From contig OY294052.1 of NCBI GenBank assembly GCA_958510825.1, positions 6,531,816 through 6,595,815 on the forward strand: DNA of 64,000 nucleotides, read 5' to 3'. How positions within the stretch are numbered: the first letter of the stretch is position 1; every line of letters begins with the position of its first letter. This document shows positions 45,599 through 57,379 of the stretch, in pieces. This DNA is from Brachypterus glaber. Lineage: Eukaryota; Arthropoda; Insecta; Coleoptera; Kateretidae. A program made the translations under genes and the position numbers. Below the pieces are notes generated by a model. That model saw nothing but the letters and a program-made list of their open reading frames with translations, was not told the origin of the DNA and searched no databases.

Positions 45599-45746
45599 GG
45601 GAACGTCCAAGTATTACGTAACGCTCCTGGAGGGGGGTCATTTTGGAGTGTTACGCCCATGTTAATTGTATAGGAAAATAGCGTTACAGGGGGGGCTGGG
45701 GTCCAAAATGATCAAAATTTGCGTTTCGTAATTCTTTAACGTTCCC
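45599..45746. mobile_element. GGGAACGTT MITE, complete (148 bp, TAA-flanked)
   Basis: GGGAACGTCCAAGTATTACG at the left, the complement ending TTTAACGTTCCC at the right, and TAA outside both (45596-45598, 45747-45749). The interior has GTGTTACGCCCATGT and two G runs. Three-base TAA/TTA duplication fits PIF/Harbinger. Confidence 0.85.
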
Positions 45747-45768
45747 TAATGCAATAATAACCGTTCTA

Positions 45769-46617
45769 CAGTGCGTGCATTAAGTCTGGAATCACCCGAT
45801 TAACTTTTTAGTTACAAGTAAAATACAAAAACCCTCGGATAGGTCGATTATTATTTTTAATTTTGCAAATTATGGTGTAATAAAAGTTATTAAAATTTGC
45901 ACCCCCTTGCACCCTCACCCCCCAACTTTTTTTTTTCAAATAGCAACCTACCCCTTGTGACACTTCGTTGGAAAGGTAATTTAATAAGCTTTCCAACGGT
46001 GTATAATAAAGCCTAATTTGGTAAAGGGCTAATGATAAAATGCACAATTTAGTTTATTATAAAGACATGTAAAGTATAACTTTAGTTCACTATAAATGTT
46101 CAAATTGATGTCCTTCAGCTCTTTGACAGTGGACAGTAAAAACGGGATTAAAATCGATTAAATAGTAAACATAAAATTGGTCAATAAAAAGAAAAAAAAT
46201 TGCATTTTTCAACAGGGTATAAAATATTACAATAAGTTTAAAACAACCTTATTTAGATTCTCAGGAAGGTGCCAAGTAGGAAATAGGGCAACAATTACCA
46301 TATTATGCGTAATATTTCACACAAACAATGTTTAAATAAAACATGCGTTTTTTCATAGACCCTTTAGCAAATTAGGCTTTATCATACACTGTTAGAAAGC
46401 TTATTAAATTACCTTTCCAATGATGTATGTCAAGGGGTAGGTTGCTATTTGAAAAAAAAGTTGGGGGGTGTGGGTGCAAGGGGGTGCCAATTTTGATAAC
46501 TTTTTTTAAACCAAGATTTGCAGAATTAAAAATATAAATCGACCTGTCCGAGGATTTTTGTATTTTACTTGTAACTAAAAAGTTATTCGGGTGATTCCAG
46601 ACTTAATGCACGCACTG
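45769..46617. mobile_element. TA-flanked long-armed foldback (849 bp)
   Basis: CAGTGCGTGCATTAAGTCTG begins arms of about 270 bp; the right end is its complement ending GCACGCACTG. TA lies outside each end. The arms share TTTTTAGTTACAAGTAAAAT and GCAACCTACCCCTTG. The centre has no transposase frame. Confidence 0.88.
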
Positions 46618-46708
46618 TATACAAAAAACAAAGAAAAAATAAAATCTGCGTTTAGACTTAGCGTAGATAACAATACTATTAGGTATAGTACCTATACCAA
46701 AAACTTCA

Positions 46709-47620
46709 GGGTATGTATTCTCGGGCTCGAGAGAACGCATTCCCGGGAGAAAGGTAGTGTGGGTTGCATATTCTTTCTCTCGAAACGCAAAACTACTTAT
46801 TCTTGAACTTTACTTCGCACGAAAATTGAGGAACTTTACTTCTACTACTCGGGATCGTGAGAAGCGGTCGTTCACGGAAATTTTGACATATAAGTTAGTC
46901 GCGCGCATTCGAACATAACCCTATTTTTGCTTTGGTTTTGTGTTGTTAATTTGAATACCGTTTTGTTTTATAATAGTTAATCGTAATTAATAAAAGATTT
47001 TTTATATTTATAAATTATTATACATTATTATACATATTATAATAATAATAATATAACGATGGACGATTTGGAAATTGTGGGGGCTGTTGCCCTTTTGGGA
47101 GATCTGCAAGATGCGGAAGATCAAATGGAGAACGAATAACGGGAAGTGTTGGCTAGGGCCGACCCTTTCCAACTTTCCAACAAAAAAATTATAGTGAATT
47201 CAGGGCTAAACAGCCCAATATTGACAAGAGGGTTGTCCTGAATAAAATTTTAAAGTATTTTTTTTTTGTTGGCTGCTGGTGTGCGCAGATCTTTTTCTGT
47301 TTTTATTCTCATTTCTTACACATTAATTTTTAGATATTAATTATAAAAATTATTCAAACCATAGCAACTTGTTTCTTCTTCTTCTTCTTGTTTACAAATA
47401 ATGAAAAAATGACAGCCTGCGCACGCATCGTGTCGTATAATCTGATTGCTTAAAATCCGCTAAAATACTTGGCAACGCTGCAGCCGGCTGCAGAGATCCC
47501 ATCACGCTCACTACTATTCAAGAATAGCATTTTATAATTTTCAGGAACTTTGATATGATGTGATCAGTTCCCTTCCTTCAAAAATTGTTCACGTTCTCTC
47601 GAGCCCGAGAATAGATACCC
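46709..47620. mobile_element. Deleted Harbinger-like transposon (912 bp)
   Basis: Terminal repeats of 29 bp with one mismatch begin GGGTATGTATTCTCGGGCTC and end with the complement ATAGATACCC. It contains the beginning of a transposase-like frame (47059) and a (TTC)n tract near 47376. A clean 3-bp duplication could not be read at the ends. Confidence 0.75.
47059..47241 (+). pseudogene. Harbinger-like transposase, N-terminal start only
   Basis: From ATG at 47059 the frame reads MDDLEIVGAVALLGDLQDAE and reaches a stop at 47137 after 26 codons. Beyond that single TAA the same frame continues REVLARADPFQLSNKK to a second stop at 47239. The R-x-DPF-x-LS pattern, followed by a leucine/isoleucine-rich stretch, is like the region upstream of the catalytic core of HARBI1-type transposases. 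The codon context (GAA TAA CGG) suggests a CAA glutamine mutated to TAA. About 300 residues including the catalytic core are absent. Identification rests on motif recall plus the element's GGG termini. Confidence 0.55.
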
Positions 47621-47770
47621 AGGTAGAAAAATGCCTATAAAAATTCATTTATTATTATCTCGTTTTAAATCTTTTTATTATTTTTTTCCATTTAAATACG
47701 TTTGTATTAAAATAAAAATGTAAATGAAAAAAAGTTATAAAAATATTTAAACCCATTATAGGTTCAATAT

Positions 47771-48453
47771 ATAGGGTTATCCAGAAACAAGTTTGAGAAA
47801 TTTAAGGGGTGATTCTACGTTAAAGAATATGAAAAAAAGATCCTATAAAGGTTGGTCCGGAAACGAGCCCTAAGGGAGCTACGGCTCTTTAAAATTGTAA
47901 TAAAAATAAGGTTTTTAATAACTCTTGTACCCTTTAAGCGACGAGCTTTTGCATGTATACTAGTATTAATAAGGGCAATAAGTTTTTGTTATTTTTTTAA
48001 TCCTATCTAGGGCTTAACACATTTTTGCCTCAGACTTTTTATGTGTATTTTTTTGTTTTTTTTTTTTATTTTTTGTAACAAATATTATTATTATTTCTTA
48101 AGTAAAAGTACATAAAAAATGTCCAAATGTCATATAGTGTAACACTGTAGAAACGACCGTTTAAAACAAAATGCAATTAAGAGTAAGTAACATTTTGTGC
48201 CACTCAAAATGTTATTTTTTAAAAGGCTATATATTAGCTTAGTTTTAAATATCTTAGCTTAGTTTTAAATAAAGAATCGTCCTGCAGCATTAAAATTTTA
48301 TTGGTGCTTTGTTCCCCATTCAATATGTCCATCTTCGAAGGGACGTAGTCCCTTAGGGCTTATTTTCGAACATATGTTCCGTTGTTGGTTTTTCATGTTT
48401 TGTGATGTAGAATCATAACCTTTATTATATACCAAAAAACAGCAAACACCGTG
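47771..48453. mobile_element. CAGGGTG-class foldback, eroded (~680 bp)
   Basis: TAGGGTTATCCAGAAAC at the left; right end AACACCGTG. Arms share AAAGGTTGGTCCGGAAACG, GCCCTAAGGGA and TGATTCTAC. Same subfamily as 40043-40757. Confidence 0.7.
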
Positions 48454-48599
48454 TATAAAGTTTGTGAAATTTTTAAGCTTATCAATTTATTTTATAAAAT
48501 TTAAAAGCTTCTAAAAATTCTTAAAATAAGTAAGGCACGTAAACTAGAAACACCCTTTTTACAATTTGAAAGAACTTGGTCCTTGGTCCCAAATAAAAA

Positions 48600-48802
48600 T
48601 TTAAATGGCGTCCATTGAAAATTTAAAATTCCATCACTTTTCCCGGTTTTCCGGAGAGGTATAAAGAAATTTACTTTCAAAGGCCAGATTTGCCTGTAAG
48701 ACTAATAATCGTTTTTGGACATGTTTAAAGGAACTTTTTTTTCATATTTTTTTATTTAGAATTACTCTGTAAAAGTAAGTGCGTCAGTTCTGAGACACCC
48801 TG
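48600..48802. mobile_element. CAGGGTG-class right end, fragment
   Basis: Ends CTGAGACACCCTG with TATA following; a left end was not found. Confidence 0.5.
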
Positions 48803-48877
48803 TATATAATATATTAAACAATATTACGGTTTCAATATTTTTGTAAAATTCCTAGACTATCTTATTTTCCTGATTGT

Positions 48878-49649
48878 CAAAGTATTGCAAGTTTATCGCT
48901 GATAGGTCTGGGAGTATGTCCCTTTAGCTATAAATGTAGTAAATTTACCAGTGTACTTGCTTTAAAGACCCTTTACAACTCTTTTGTTCGCTCTAGACTG
49001 GAATATTGTTGTACCATTTGGAATCCGTTTTATGAAGTTCACAGACAACAGGTAGAGAAAGTGCAAAAAAAGTTTCTTAAGTGTTTATATTTTAAAGTAT
49101 TTGGTATATATCCAGCCAGAGGTTATGATTATGACGTCCTACTGTCTCAATTTGAGTATCAATCCCTAGAACTTCGCAGAACAATAACCAGTATTAAAAT
49201 GCTATGTTACGTATTGAATGGTAGAATGGACTCACCATTTATTTTATCAAAGCTAAATTTTTGCGTTCCAGCTAATTGTACAAGAACTTCTACCACTTTT
49301 TATAATCAAGTTGCCAGAACGAATACTCTACGCACTGAACCAATTTTCAATATGATGTTTTGTTATAATAGATATTGTAAGAGTTGCGATATCCACTTTG
49401 ATTCAGTGAGTAGAATAATTAATTGTATAGTTCTAGAGTATTGGCCAAAATGTTGATTTTAATTTCTACCATTTCAGTGATATATCGTATCTGTATTTGT
49501 TATATTGTTATAATATTAGATATTTTATTACATTGTTAATTAACTTTAAACCTTTATTTTGTAAACTTTAATTTTGTAAATTTTCAAATAATATTGTCCT
49601 GTAATTGGTTTTTCTGTTGGGCAATAAAGATATTATTATTATTATTATA
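48878..49649 (+). pseudogene. Jockey-like LINE 3' end: pol C-terminus, 3' UTR, (TTA)n tail
   Basis: Plus strand. The frame is recognisable from about 48890 (YKCSKFTSVLALKTLYNSF, RSRLEYCCTIWNP), continues VEKVQKKFLKCLYFK from about 49037, then DVLLSQFEYQSLELRR, FILSKLNFCVP and FYNQVARTN, and stops at 49454-49456. This is the standard region downstream of the RT in Jockey-like LINEs (VRSxLEYxxxxWNP, VQKKFLR). No RT core remains, so the copy is 5'-truncated, yet the surviving 190 or so codons are open. A 3' UTR of about 170 bp ends GGGCAATAAAGATATTATT and a (TTA)n tail. The layout parallels the minus-strand copy at 22753-23283, but the sequence is a different family. Confidence 0.88.
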
Positions 49650-50690
49650 ACTGATAACTGGTAAACACGGCCCTTTTTTTGTGTAAACACCCATAAAATA
49701 TGAACATCTGAAGAAGTTCAAGTACAAAACAATTTGTACCTATATTATAAACTAAGATCATTATCTCTTTCTCTTTTGAATTGGAAAGAAAACCAATTAG
49801 TCCTTATAAGGCCAAAACTATTTCAAATATAATTAATAAATGATATCTATATAAAAATAGTAACCAGTTATTACATATCTATATGTATACTTGTATATTA
49901 ATATTCTCGTATACGTCAAACAATGACTTAAATAAGTGTTTTAAAATTCACCTCGTTTAAAAACTATTAAAAAGGACATTTTCCACTTATCGCTGAAATA
50001 TATGAGACATATTTCAATAACTTGAGTAAAAGAATTTTATGGAGGGGGAATGTTTTACTTTTTATGTTGCTACCATTCATTTCATAAGTAAAAACGGAAA
50101 ATTTAAACTAGAAGGTTGAAAACCCATATCACATTATGCCATAGCAAGAAAGGTGTTAACCGCTGGAGTGTTTTATCAAAGGACCTTTGTGACGTGAGGC
50201 AAAAGGGACTTACTTGTATTGTTCCAGGTGTCTTCTTGTACTTAGGCCCAAGATGACGTTTCCTCGGAGAAATGGCGTAAGCCCTATTTGCAACTCGTTC
50301 TACGCGAAATGTTATTTATTGGATGTACTTTCCATAGCGTGATTCATTACGAATAACTATTGTTATTTTTGTTCTTTGGAAGCGATAGTGGCGTGAGTAT
50401 CGCGTCCCCTGACGAAATTAACGTATTGTCCGTACCGTGCTGTTTTACGAACTCATTGAATTACACTAAAATATCGCCTGAAGCCAGGTAGTACGTCATG
50501 CGCATGAAACCTTATATTTGTCCGCATAAGGGACTTTTTAATATCAAAATCTACTATATACAGGATGAAAACTAAACAAAAGGTTTCGACCTAGACAAAC
50601 AAAAATCTCATTGCCTTGAGATCAAGTGTCGTAGATGATGGAAGGCAGTAAACAAGAGTTACGCCCAAGAAAATGGCCTTATGAGCTGAC
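49650..50690. other. No recognised gene; less AT-rich island 50150-50560
   Basis: The island has more CG dinucleotides than its surroundings and no copies in this window. It has no open frame worth reporting. It may be single-copy host DNA. Confidence 0.45.
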
Positions 50691-50770
50691 GCCAGAAATA
50701 GGAGGAAGAAGAAGAAAAAGAAAAAGAAGAAGAAGTAAAGGAAGATTGAGAAGAAGAAAAATAAAGAAGG
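50691..50770. repeat. GAA/GAAAAA purine tract
   Basis: About 80 bases of nearly pure purine with GAAGAAGAA cores. Confidence 0.9.
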
Positions 50771-51316
50771 AAGCTATATACTATAAAGCAAATATCAATT
50801 TATATTAAACTTCTTTAAGATTATTTCAAAATTTAAAACTAAAAATAATTAAAGGACCATGCACCCTCTTAGGATCTTGATACTAAAAAAATGCTTGAAT
50901 TTTTAATGATTCTAGATAATGAATGCAAAACGCCCTATCTATTTGAAAAAGTCGCGGTGAGACGCGTCGTGTCTCAGTGTTCTTGATTTTCAAAATTTTA
51001 GTTTATGAACAATTTACATATAAATAATAATGTCTAATTTGTAGGTAAATATCTTCTGTTTAAATTCCTTCTGTTTATTGTTAATACTATTTAATTTATG
51101 CAACAATGAAGGACTTTCATTAAAGGTGTATCTTTATTACTAATTTAAAAACAATTTCTTACATAAAGTTAGCATATTTAATATACGACGGTTTCAAAGA
51201 AACAAATAGAAATGGGAATTGGTAGTAAATAAAAAAACCCAAAGGGAGACCAACAAAAATGTTATTATAAAATAAGCTAGATGAAACGTTGCAAGCACCC
51301 TGTCAAAACATCGGCA
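50771..51316. other. No gene seen
   Basis: AT-rich spacer before the inverted-pair repeat. Confidence 0.55.
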
Positions 51317-51979
51317 GTATTGTACACTAGAGCCATCTAGTTTGCAAATTTCAAACTAGGTGTTTTGTTTGATTTTAAATTCTGTATCTTTAAAACATTA
51401 TATTCTAGCAAAAAACTGTATATAACATTTTTTATAGGGCTTAAAAAGAGATTTTATTTAAAATACAATTTTTTGAAATCGGGTTATAAATATGTGAGAT
51501 ATGCTACAAAAAACTTTTACTGTTTTAAACGAAAACAATGCGTTTTTGGAAAACGTTGTTTATAACATTTTTTGACCAATTTAAAATTATCTTTTATATA
51601 AGTGCTAAATTAACCAAATACAATAATAATTGCCTTAATTATAAACAAAAAACGCTAAAAATAAGAGTTTTACCCTATTTTTACCCCCTTACCCCCAATC
51701 GTTTACCCCCAAAATCTAATCAGCTCTTCGGAATACGATAAGAAATAATATGCAAAAAACCGCAAGTAGATATCTCATGTAGAAATGGAGTTAGAGAGTT
51801 TACACCCAGACAGACAGACAGACAGACTGACAGACGGACGCAAATTTTTTTTTTACTGATTTCGACTCAGAATGGTCTAAAACGTCGAGAAATGTGAAAA
51901 AAACGTGGTCAAAGATTTTGACTTTTCGGCGAAGATTTCAATACATCGGCACTCTTAGTAGCACTAAGTGCCGATGTAA
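51317..51979 (+). repeat. Family L repeat, copy A (663 bp)
   Basis: Starts TATTGTACACTAGAGCC with a palindrome CTAGTTTG..CAAACTAG, ends with the hairpin ACATCGGCACT..AGTGCCGATGT. The interior has (CAGA)n, CTAACTCCATTTC-complement and TCTCGACGTTTT-type words. The reversed copy at 61161-61826 is about 95% identical by eye. Class not determined; terminal hairpins could fit a Helitron-like element but no CTRR end is seen. Confidence 0.85.
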
Positions 51980-52720
51980 AAAAATATAGTTGAAGCCATA
52001 TAACTATTATAGCAGCTAGAATATTAAATAATGGATAAATGAACTGGGATTTTTATTGTTTCTATAAATCTTCTAGGAAGCAAGTTAAATAACCTTTCGA
52101 TACCTAAAACCAAACCAAAAGATATTTACTTTTATTGTATAGGAAGCCTTACAGAAACTGCCGGAAGAAATAATATTAATAATAAATTGCAATGCTACTT
52201 AAGAAGTGGCTTTAATCTATAAAATATAATCCACTGATCAGGTTTATCATAAAATAATTGACGTTTTAAAAAAGGCAAGAAAAGATTATATCGGCGAATC
52301 AATGGACTTTTATCGATATATATTTTTTATTTACTTGAAACTTTCATCGCTTTTAAAAACATCAATTTCGTATATTGATTTTAATTTACAAGTTAAGTAG
52401 TTTATATTAAAACTGAATTTTAAACAAAATCAATTCTGAGTATACAAACTTTTAATATTATTTTTAACTAATTAGTTTTAAGTAATAGTATCATACGTCA
52501 ATATTTCCAAAATAGTATCCCCACTGGGGATTCCCCAGGGTTATCTGAACGGCTAAAAATTCTATGCTTCAATTAACTTAAAATATTTTTGTTTTAATTA
52601 ACCTATAACTTAAAAGAAATGTAATTTTACTTAAAAGTTTTAGGTTAAAATCCAATTTTAATATAAAAAATAACGATATTATCTTATATTAGATAGCAAA
52701 ATAATCATGTCACATAATGG
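51980..52720. other. No gene; AT-rich
   Basis: No frame or repeat supported. Confidence 0.55.
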
Positions 52721-53290
52721 TTTTTTTCACTACTAGCTTTAGAACATACCATTATTCATCATGTTTTCAGACTGTGAAATCAATTTTCTTCACCTATAGC
52801 AAAAATAATTTTTTCTCTACTAGTAGGAGTAAATTTTATTAACAATTGATTTCTGTCACTTTAGATGTTTCAGTTCTTTGTGCAATTTTTACTAATTAAA
52901 CCCAAGAAAATAGCTTTAAATAACTTTCTGTTTATTAAATATAATTAATTATAATTATTACCAATTAATACAATCAATAATTAGCTAAACATTATGAAAA
53001 ATTAAAAAAAAAAATTAAACGTCAGTTCAAAGTATTTATTTGAGCAAATGTCATTGATCAAGGCTACTTGATTTTTATGAAATTTCAAGAAATATAATTT
53101 CTGTTAATAATTTATTTTATTATTTGAATAAAAATAGTTAAATAGTGCTAGTAGCGAAAAAACTAATATATAAACTACGGTAGAGAAGACTATTATAGCC
53201 TCGCACCCTTAAATCCCTCGCTGCTACGCAGCTTGGGATTTAATACGCTCGGCTATAAAAAATGTCTTCTCTACCTTGGTATATAATTAC
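52721..53290 (-). repeat. Family D repeat, full copy (-)
   Basis: Reverse orientation of 21763-22352, with the hairpin at 53170-53285 retaining both arms and the CTGCTACGCAG tip. Confidence 0.85.
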
Positions 53291-53699
53291 TATTAATCGT
53301 TCACTATAACTTTTTAATGAATATGATAAAATCTTTTGTGTTTTATTGTTTGAGATATTATTTAGAACCTTCTTTGAATGACACTCTGTATACATAAAAC
53401 CTGTACAGTGTAAAAATATGCAATTATTATTTCACCGATATAAATTGATAATAATGCATTTATTAACCGGCAAAGAAGAAAAAAAAGTGAAGATCAAGAT
53501 AAATAAATTATTCTTTAACGCGTGTTTCGGGCTAAAATAAAAAATGTATACCTAAAAAATTCTGAATTATTCACGGTCATTAAGCATGAATAACCTGGCT
53601 CATTACATAACAAAAAAATATTGCAGTTAAGTTTTACATTTATCGAATGTAAAATATAACCTAAAAAGTTTCTTAGTTTTTGATGTACACTCACCCTGA
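53291..53699. other. No gene seen
   Basis: AT-rich; ACACTCTGTATAC near 53390 may be the right end of an old CAGGGTG-class element. Confidence 0.5.
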
Positions 53700-53965
53700 G
53701 AGGGGTTTATTTATTGGACAATCCTTGTACACCTATCCAACAATCTTTTACAATCCTTGACAATTCCTTATTGCACAATCATCTACAAACCTTCAGAATC
53801 CTTCACAATCATCTACAATCTTCCACAATCATCTGAAATCTTTCCACAATCTTTAAAAATCTTCATTAAAATTTTATACAATCTTTCACAATCTTTTTGA
53901 CAGTCTTTCACAATCCTTTGATCCTCACAATCCTTGAACAGTTTTTTTCAATAAATAAACCCCTC
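53700..53965. mobile_element. MITE with minisatellite interior (266 bp)
   Basis: Perfect 17-bp inverted ends GAGGGGTTTATTTATTG / CAATAAATAAACCCCTC. Everything between is a degenerate repeat of the kind ACAATCTTTC, ACAATCATCT, ACAATCCTTG, about twenty units. Confidence 0.85.
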
Positions 53966-54400
53966 GTCGAAACGTAAAATATTACCTTCAAATGAATTTA
54001 GCTCGAATACGGTTAATCCTACAGTATTACAACAAGAGTACCTTTTTTATGTATTTTTATCTGAGGAATACTATTCTGATAATAAATCCACAAAAAAGTA
54101 ACATAGAAAAAAGTTTGTGGGCAAAAACTAAAAAGGCCTCCTCGTTTAGCACGCCCCTGGTTGAAATATCATAAGAAGATAGGCCTTAATTAGATCACGT
54201 GCAAAACCTCATTGCTATATCTTAAAGGGTTCCTTAGTTATTAAACCGATTTATTTTTAGCCACTTATGAAGGGTCATGGCTACCTTACAACCCATTTTT
54301 AGACATGTTAATAGGAACTTTTTTTATATTTTTAGATGTAGAATCACCCCTTAAAATTATTGGCGCTATTTAAAATATAGTTCTAAGATATTTTTTAAGT
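53966..54400. mobile_element. Partial CAGGGTG-family copy
   Basis: TTACCTTCAAATGAATTTAG, CCTACAGTATTACAACAAG and GTTTAGCACGCCCCTGG match 39680-39890 in the 39137 element. Confidence 0.75.
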
Positions 54401-55340
54401 GAAGTTATTTACAATAAAATTAATTAACATTTTTTAGATCAAGCCATACGTATGATGATCTCCCGCTTGTTTCTGTCTCTTCGCACTACACGTTGTTTGA
54501 GAAGGATTTAACCAAGAGTATACGGCGGTTACCAGACACTTCCATATAAGTTCAATACTGCGTTAAATCATATACGAATGACGTTCGTGTAACTAACAGA
54601 GGCGTCCAATAAAGAAGCCATATAACTGAGAGACTGGCAGATTATCACAGGGAAATAGCCAAAATAAAAAGAAGACGTTGGGCAACATAAACGAGGGTAT
54701 CGTATTTTGGGCTAAATCGCCTGCAATGATAAGACTTTACATGCTTATAGATACATAAAAAATAAATACTTAGCCAAAACTTCAGCCCTTTTTGCATCCA
54801 GAAACATACTTAATTATTTTAATTACGAATTTTGAAATATGTCAATGCACGATTTGGCAACATTGCACCTAACGATGGTTCGTGTCATGTCATTTTAAAA
54901 ATAAAAATAACTTCTTCTGTGGGGCCAAGGGCTGTTAATATTTACGGATTTAACATGGTGTAAAATAAACATTATGTATTACACAATATTTGACTTATCA
55001 GACTAGTTTTTCAATAATATTATTGAATTGTTTTTGAGGTATCTATTTATACTAATAATACTGTAAAGCAATCGATGAGCTCCAACGTTATAGTATAGTA
55101 ACCTAAAGCCTGCAGTCCCATGGGACAATGTGACCCCAGACTAGTAATTTAATTTGACTTTTAACGTGTTAAATACCTTTAATTTCATGAAAAAGTTTTA
55201 AGAGACTTTTAGGCTGTAGTGTTAAATATATACATTTAATACATTTTAATAGTGTACAGTGTTTTTATTATACATTCCAAATGATTTTTGTACGGCTTCC
55301 GAGATTTTCGACATAAAACTTGATGATTTTTGAGCGTTTC
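54401..55340. other. No recognised gene
   Basis: A moderately GC-containing stretch near 54440-54740 has no copy in the window and no usable frame. Confidence 0.5.
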
Positions 55341-55490
55341 GGTAAGATTTTTGAATAATCTTTGAAGTATTGTAGAAAACTACCGAGATTGTTGACATTT
55401 TTGGTAAGATTTTTGGACTAATAATCTTTGAAGTATTGTAGACAACTACCGAGATTGTTGACATTTTTGGTTAAATTTTTGAAAGACTTC
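55341..55490. repeat. 62-66-bp tandem duplication
   Basis: GGTAAGATTTTTG..ACTACCGAGATTGTTGACA begins at 55341 and 55403, with a third start at 55469. Units are nearly identical apart from a 4-base insertion. Confidence 0.9.
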
Positions 55491-56029
55491 CGGAAATGAA
55501 ACTGTATTCGTATCATATTATAGAACTTGGTATAAAGTTAACATACATATTTGAATCTGAGATTTCCAGTTAAAATCAAATCGACAAAGATTCAGTAGTG
55601 ATTCTCTACTCCATCTCTACTAGAGAACGACAGCAACGATCGTTAAAAAGTAAAAACTTTCTTTAACAGAGCTTCACTGTTTACTTGGGCATTCTTCTCA
55701 GTAAGTATTTTTGGATAACACACATGTTTGTACTTCACTGGAATATAATTGTAAGTCTCTTATTCTACAAGTTTTCCGCAGTCAGTCGGTTGCATTTTTA
55801 ATATCAATGAATATAATATCTAGTTTTGCGACAATGAATTACAATTAAGGATGCATTATGCACATTATGTTTACTTTCGATTTTAACTTTTTTCCCGGTC
55901 AACATAAATCTTTACGTTTATTTCGTTCGTTCTACTGAATAATGTAACAATATATTCATATCTCATGAAAAATGGATAGAATAAATTAGATAGCGTGTCC
56001 AAAAAGATTGGTGTCATCGCACAATATTA
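55491..56029. other. No gene seen
   Basis: AT-rich region leading into the satellite. Confidence 0.5.
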
Positions 56030-56634
56030 ATGTTCCCCGATAATATCCCATAACTAATTTGCTGTTTTTGCAGTTGATCTAGCAATAGACTAGCATCTTT
56101 TTTAGAAATCACAACCGCTTTTAGCATTAAACCCAAAAGTTACCACGTTAATAGATCTTTTAAAAAACAGTGGTAAATAATCCACTTTATTTGCTAGCTC
56201 TGCTGTTAATTTAGCAATACACTAGCATATATTTAAGGAATCAACACTAACGGAGTAACCCATTCTCTGCTTTTAACAAGAAACCAAAAACATGTTGGTA
56301 CAAACAAATAAAAAGTAGGAGAGAAACCCACAACTATACCAATTTCTACTGTTGATTTAGTAATAAGCTATCTTATTTTTTTGGAAATTGACACCAATGG
56401 AGTAACCTATTCTCCGATTCAAACCAAAAACTTATCACTTTAGCAGAGTTAAAAAGTAGTAGATAATCTCCTAACTAATACCATTATTTGCTATAATTTC
56501 TACTGTTAATTTAGCAACAAACTAAAATAATTTTTAGAAATAAACACCAATGCAGTTACCCATCCTCCGCTTCTAGCATTAAACCAAGAACTTAACACGT
56601 TGGTAGATCTCGTTAAAAAAAGCAGTATTAGTAA
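56030..56634. repeat. Decayed satellite, ~132-154-bp units
   Basis: The phrase GTTAATTTAGCAATAxACTA recurs at about 56073, 56205, 56351 and 56505, each followed by CACCAATGGAGTAACC-like and AACCAAAAACTTA-like words. Spacings are 132, 146 and 154 bp. Units differ a lot, so the array is old. Confidence 0.82.
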
Positions 56635-56643
56635 TGTCTCATA

Positions 56644-57379
56644 AGCCGCTCTAAAGGAATTGTGCAATCCCAGCACTAGGTCACTCCTAGTCAGGGAGTG
56701 TGCAGAAGCCTTGGAAGAGTTAGCAAGGACCAAAAACGTTCAACTGGTATGGGTACCATAGTGGAATTCCCGGAAACGAGAAGGCAGATGAACTTGCAAG
56801 ACTCGTATCAGGGATGGCCTGCACGGGGCCGGAACCTATATTGGGTGTTACAAGGAAGCAGGTAAACACCGCTCTCGATGAGTGGGCTTATACCAAGCTA
56901 AAGGAGCAATGACGGGCGGTCGACGGTTGCCGGCAAGCTAGGGACTTCCTGGCTGGCCCAAGCAAATCAAAGACCGACTGGTTGCTGGAAAAAGGAAGAA
57001 CTGCACTCAGACAACTTGTAGGGGTCCTCACGGGCCACTGCAAGCTAAGGAAGCACCTGGCAACAATGCGGATTCTAGAGAGTCCGCTATGCCCAGAGTG
57101 CGGAGAGGATGAAACATCCTCTCATTACTTAGCCGAGTGTGTCAGATACGACAGGATCAGGTTGCAAGTCTTTGAAACTCAAAGACTCAACCAAGAGGAA
57201 CTAAGAGATCTCCGCTGGGCCAATATCCTGACCTTTATTGAAAGGACGGGCAGGTTCAAGGAAGACTCAAATTAGTAAATGGCTGGGATTGCCTGGGGTG
57301 ACAAAAAGGGCCAGAAATGGCCTAGTTGTCCGGCTTTAGCCAACCCAAAAATTTACTACTACTAGTAGTAAGTAAGTAG
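56644..57379 (+). pseudogene. RNase H LINE, 5'-truncated copy with 9-bp target duplication
   Basis: Starts inside the RNase H domain: AALKELCNP, then LVWVP followed by a 4-base loss where GH should be, then SGIPGNEKADELAR (the GNExAD block with a catalytic aspartate). Further on TGPEPILGV, a TGA where a related copy has TGG (56908), RQLVGVLTGHCKLRKHLA, and a C-terminal knuckle CPECGEDETSSHYLAEC. The frame ends at 57273-57275 and a short 3' UTR ends AATTTACTACTACTAG. TGTCTCATA flanks both ends (56635-56643, 57380-57388), splitting the satellite. RNase H plus the CCHC knuckle suits I/R1/LOA-type LINEs. It has one frameshift and one nonsense change. Confidence 0.88.

Noticed and set aside
50150..50560. 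Possible host exon or promoter island
   Set aside because: Less AT-rich and apparently single-copy, but no frame, splice pair or core promoter could be supported.
51365..51741. 66- and 67-codon frames also found at 61585-61779
   Set aside because: They recur only because family L is repeated; no motif and the second copy is interrupted differently.
51317..51979. Helitron call for family L because of a terminal hairpin
   Set aside because: No CTRR end and no TC start next to the hairpins; class left open.
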